Part shown: positions 63,492-64,000 of the stretch, in pieces
Layout: every line of letters starts with the position of its first letter
How positions within the stretch are numbered: position 1 is the stretch's first letter
NCBI RefSeq assembly: GCF_000784735.1
Contig: NZ_JSYG01000034.1
Location: forward strand, 88,393 to 152,392
Source of the DNA: Dickeya undicola
GTDB taxonomy: Bacteria > Pseudomonadota > Gammaproteobacteria > Enterobacterales > Enterobacteriaceae
Length of the DNA stretch: 64,000 nt
Direction: 5' to 3'
The notes under the pieces: generated by a model
What the model was told of the DNA's origin: nothing
Database searches by the model: none
What the model saw: the letters and a program-made list of their open reading frames with translations, nothing else
Translations under genes and position numbers: made by a program

Positions 63492-63721
63492 CATGCCCTG
63501 AATGTCGCACAGAAAGAAGCGAACCGATCGATAAAATCCTGCTTTACCGTCACGAGTCTGGGCGTGATATCAACGCGCTGCTCGATGCCGACACGCTGGC
63601 CGTGGCCTGTGATTCCGCATTAACGCTCGCCCTGCCCTGTCTCGATCTCAACCAGCCCGTGCAGATCGCCGCGTTTATCCGCGACTGGCTGCGAAGGAGA
63701 ACGGGTATAACCGGAGACTGA
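63482..63721 (+). pseudogene. Start-less open frame, possible gene remnant
   Basis: 79 codons open between TAG at 63479 and TGA at 63719, without ATG. The later part (ILLYRHESGRDINALLDA, LDLNQPVQIAAFIRDWLRR) has protein-like composition. I do not recognise the family. It may be the 3' end of a gene lost by recombination next to the rRNA operon, or chance. Confidence 0.35.
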
Positions 63722-63785
63722 GTGCGTATTACGGGAAGTTTTCTCTGCCGACGGGTGCGCGCCCGACAGACACCACCCCAAAAGC

Positions 63786-63813
63786 AAAAAACCCCCGGCA
63801 TAAACCGGGGGTT
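63786..63813 (-). terminator. Terminator of the rRNA operon
   Basis: Perfect 9-bp stem AACCCCCGG / CCGGGGGTT, loop of six bases; on the minus strand followed by TTTTTTGCTTTT. Nine bases past the 5S end. Confidence 0.92.
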
Positions 63814-63822
63814 CCTTATGTG

Positions 63823-63942
63823 ATGCCTGGCAGTTCCCTACTCTCGCATGGGGAGACCCCACACTACCATCGGCGCTACGGCGTTTCACTTCTGAGTTCG
63901 GCATGGGGTCAGGTGGGACCACCGCGCTCTCGCCGCCAGGCA
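63823..63942 (-). rRNA. rrf: 5S ribosomal RNA
   Basis: 120 bases on the minus strand beginning TGCCTGGCGGC and ending GCCAGGCAT, with the conserved GGTCCCACCTGACCCCATGC and CCGAACTCAGAAGTGAAACG segments. Complementary ends form helix I. It closes an rRNA operon that enters from the right edge; the same place (after yhdZ) holds rrnD in E. coli. Confidence 0.98.
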
Positions 63943-64000
63943 AATTCTTTTCATTCCAACCGTTATGCTCACACTTCCCGTGCACAACCATCAGAACCAA
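63943..64000 (-). other. 23S-5S spacer of the rRNA operon
   Basis: 58 bases upstream of the 5S gene, AT-richer than the 5S. The 23S gene would lie beyond the right edge; I see no 23S sequence here that I can support. Confidence 0.6.

Overview
The window is a bacterial chromosome segment of an enterobacterium, most likely a plant-pathogenic Pectobacteriaceae such as Dickeya. The basis is protein similarity recalled from memory, an Escherichia coli-like gene order, moderately high GC and a compact layout. No database search was possible, so genus and species are not proven.

Layout, left to right. At 1-2.1 kb lie the end of gltB and gltD (glutamate synthase). At 2.2-4.5 kb are sspB, sspA, rpsI and rplM on the minus strand. 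At 4.8-9.3 kb are zapE, zapG, degQ and degS. At 9.3-14.2 kb is the minus-strand cluster mlaFEDCB-ibaG-murA (phospholipid transport and peptidoglycan precursor). At 14.5-22.6 kb is the plus-strand cluster yrbG-kdsD-kdsC-lptC-lptA-lptB-rpoN-hpf-ptsN-rapZ-ptsO (LPS sugar synthesis and LPS export, sigma-54, nitrogen PTS), followed by rnk. At 23.3-26.6 kb are pmbA, darP, a LysE-type exporter and a DUF1543 gene. At 26.6-31.0 kb is aaeXAB with divergent aaeR (aromatic acid efflux). At 31.1-43.7 kb are tldD, yhdP, rng, a maf gene, mreD, mreC, mreB and csrD. At 43.8-53.6 kb are acuI, msrPQ, aroQ, accBC, yhdT, panF, prmA and dusB-fis. At 57.4-63.4 kb are a cystine-type binding protein/permease pair and the aapJQMP (yhdWXYZ) amino acid ABC transporter. 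The window ends with a 5S rRNA, the 3' end of an rRNA operon on the minus strand.

The accessory part is a short islet between fis and the ABC transporters (about 53.7-55.5 kb). It holds phage-type genes: an Icd-like cell division inhibitor with a small partner on one strand, and a YlcI/YnfO-like DNA-binding protein on the other. They diverge from a promoter region carrying three copies of one palindromic operator, and a C4-like antisense RNA hairpin precedes the Icd-like gene. Immediately beside them is what I read as a complete type III toxin-antitoxin locus of the TenpIN kind: two identical 46-bp tandem repeats (the RNA antitoxin, each able to fold as an H-type pseudoknot), a rho-independent terminator, and a 165-residue ToxN/TenpN-like endoribonuclease gene. 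An ASCH-domain gene with a frameshifted C-terminus and a 16-bp perfect inverted repeat follow.

The core genes mostly serve the cell envelope (Mla, Lpt, Kds, MurA, YhdP, MreBCD, DegQ/DegS) and nitrogen metabolism (GltBD, RpoN, PtsN/PtsO, AapJQMP). Regulatory sites visible in the sequence include a sigma-54 promoter with paired NtrC-like sites before aapJ, a sigma-E-like promoter before degQ, a CRP-like site before aaeR, and the dusB-fis promoter with its GC-rich discriminator.
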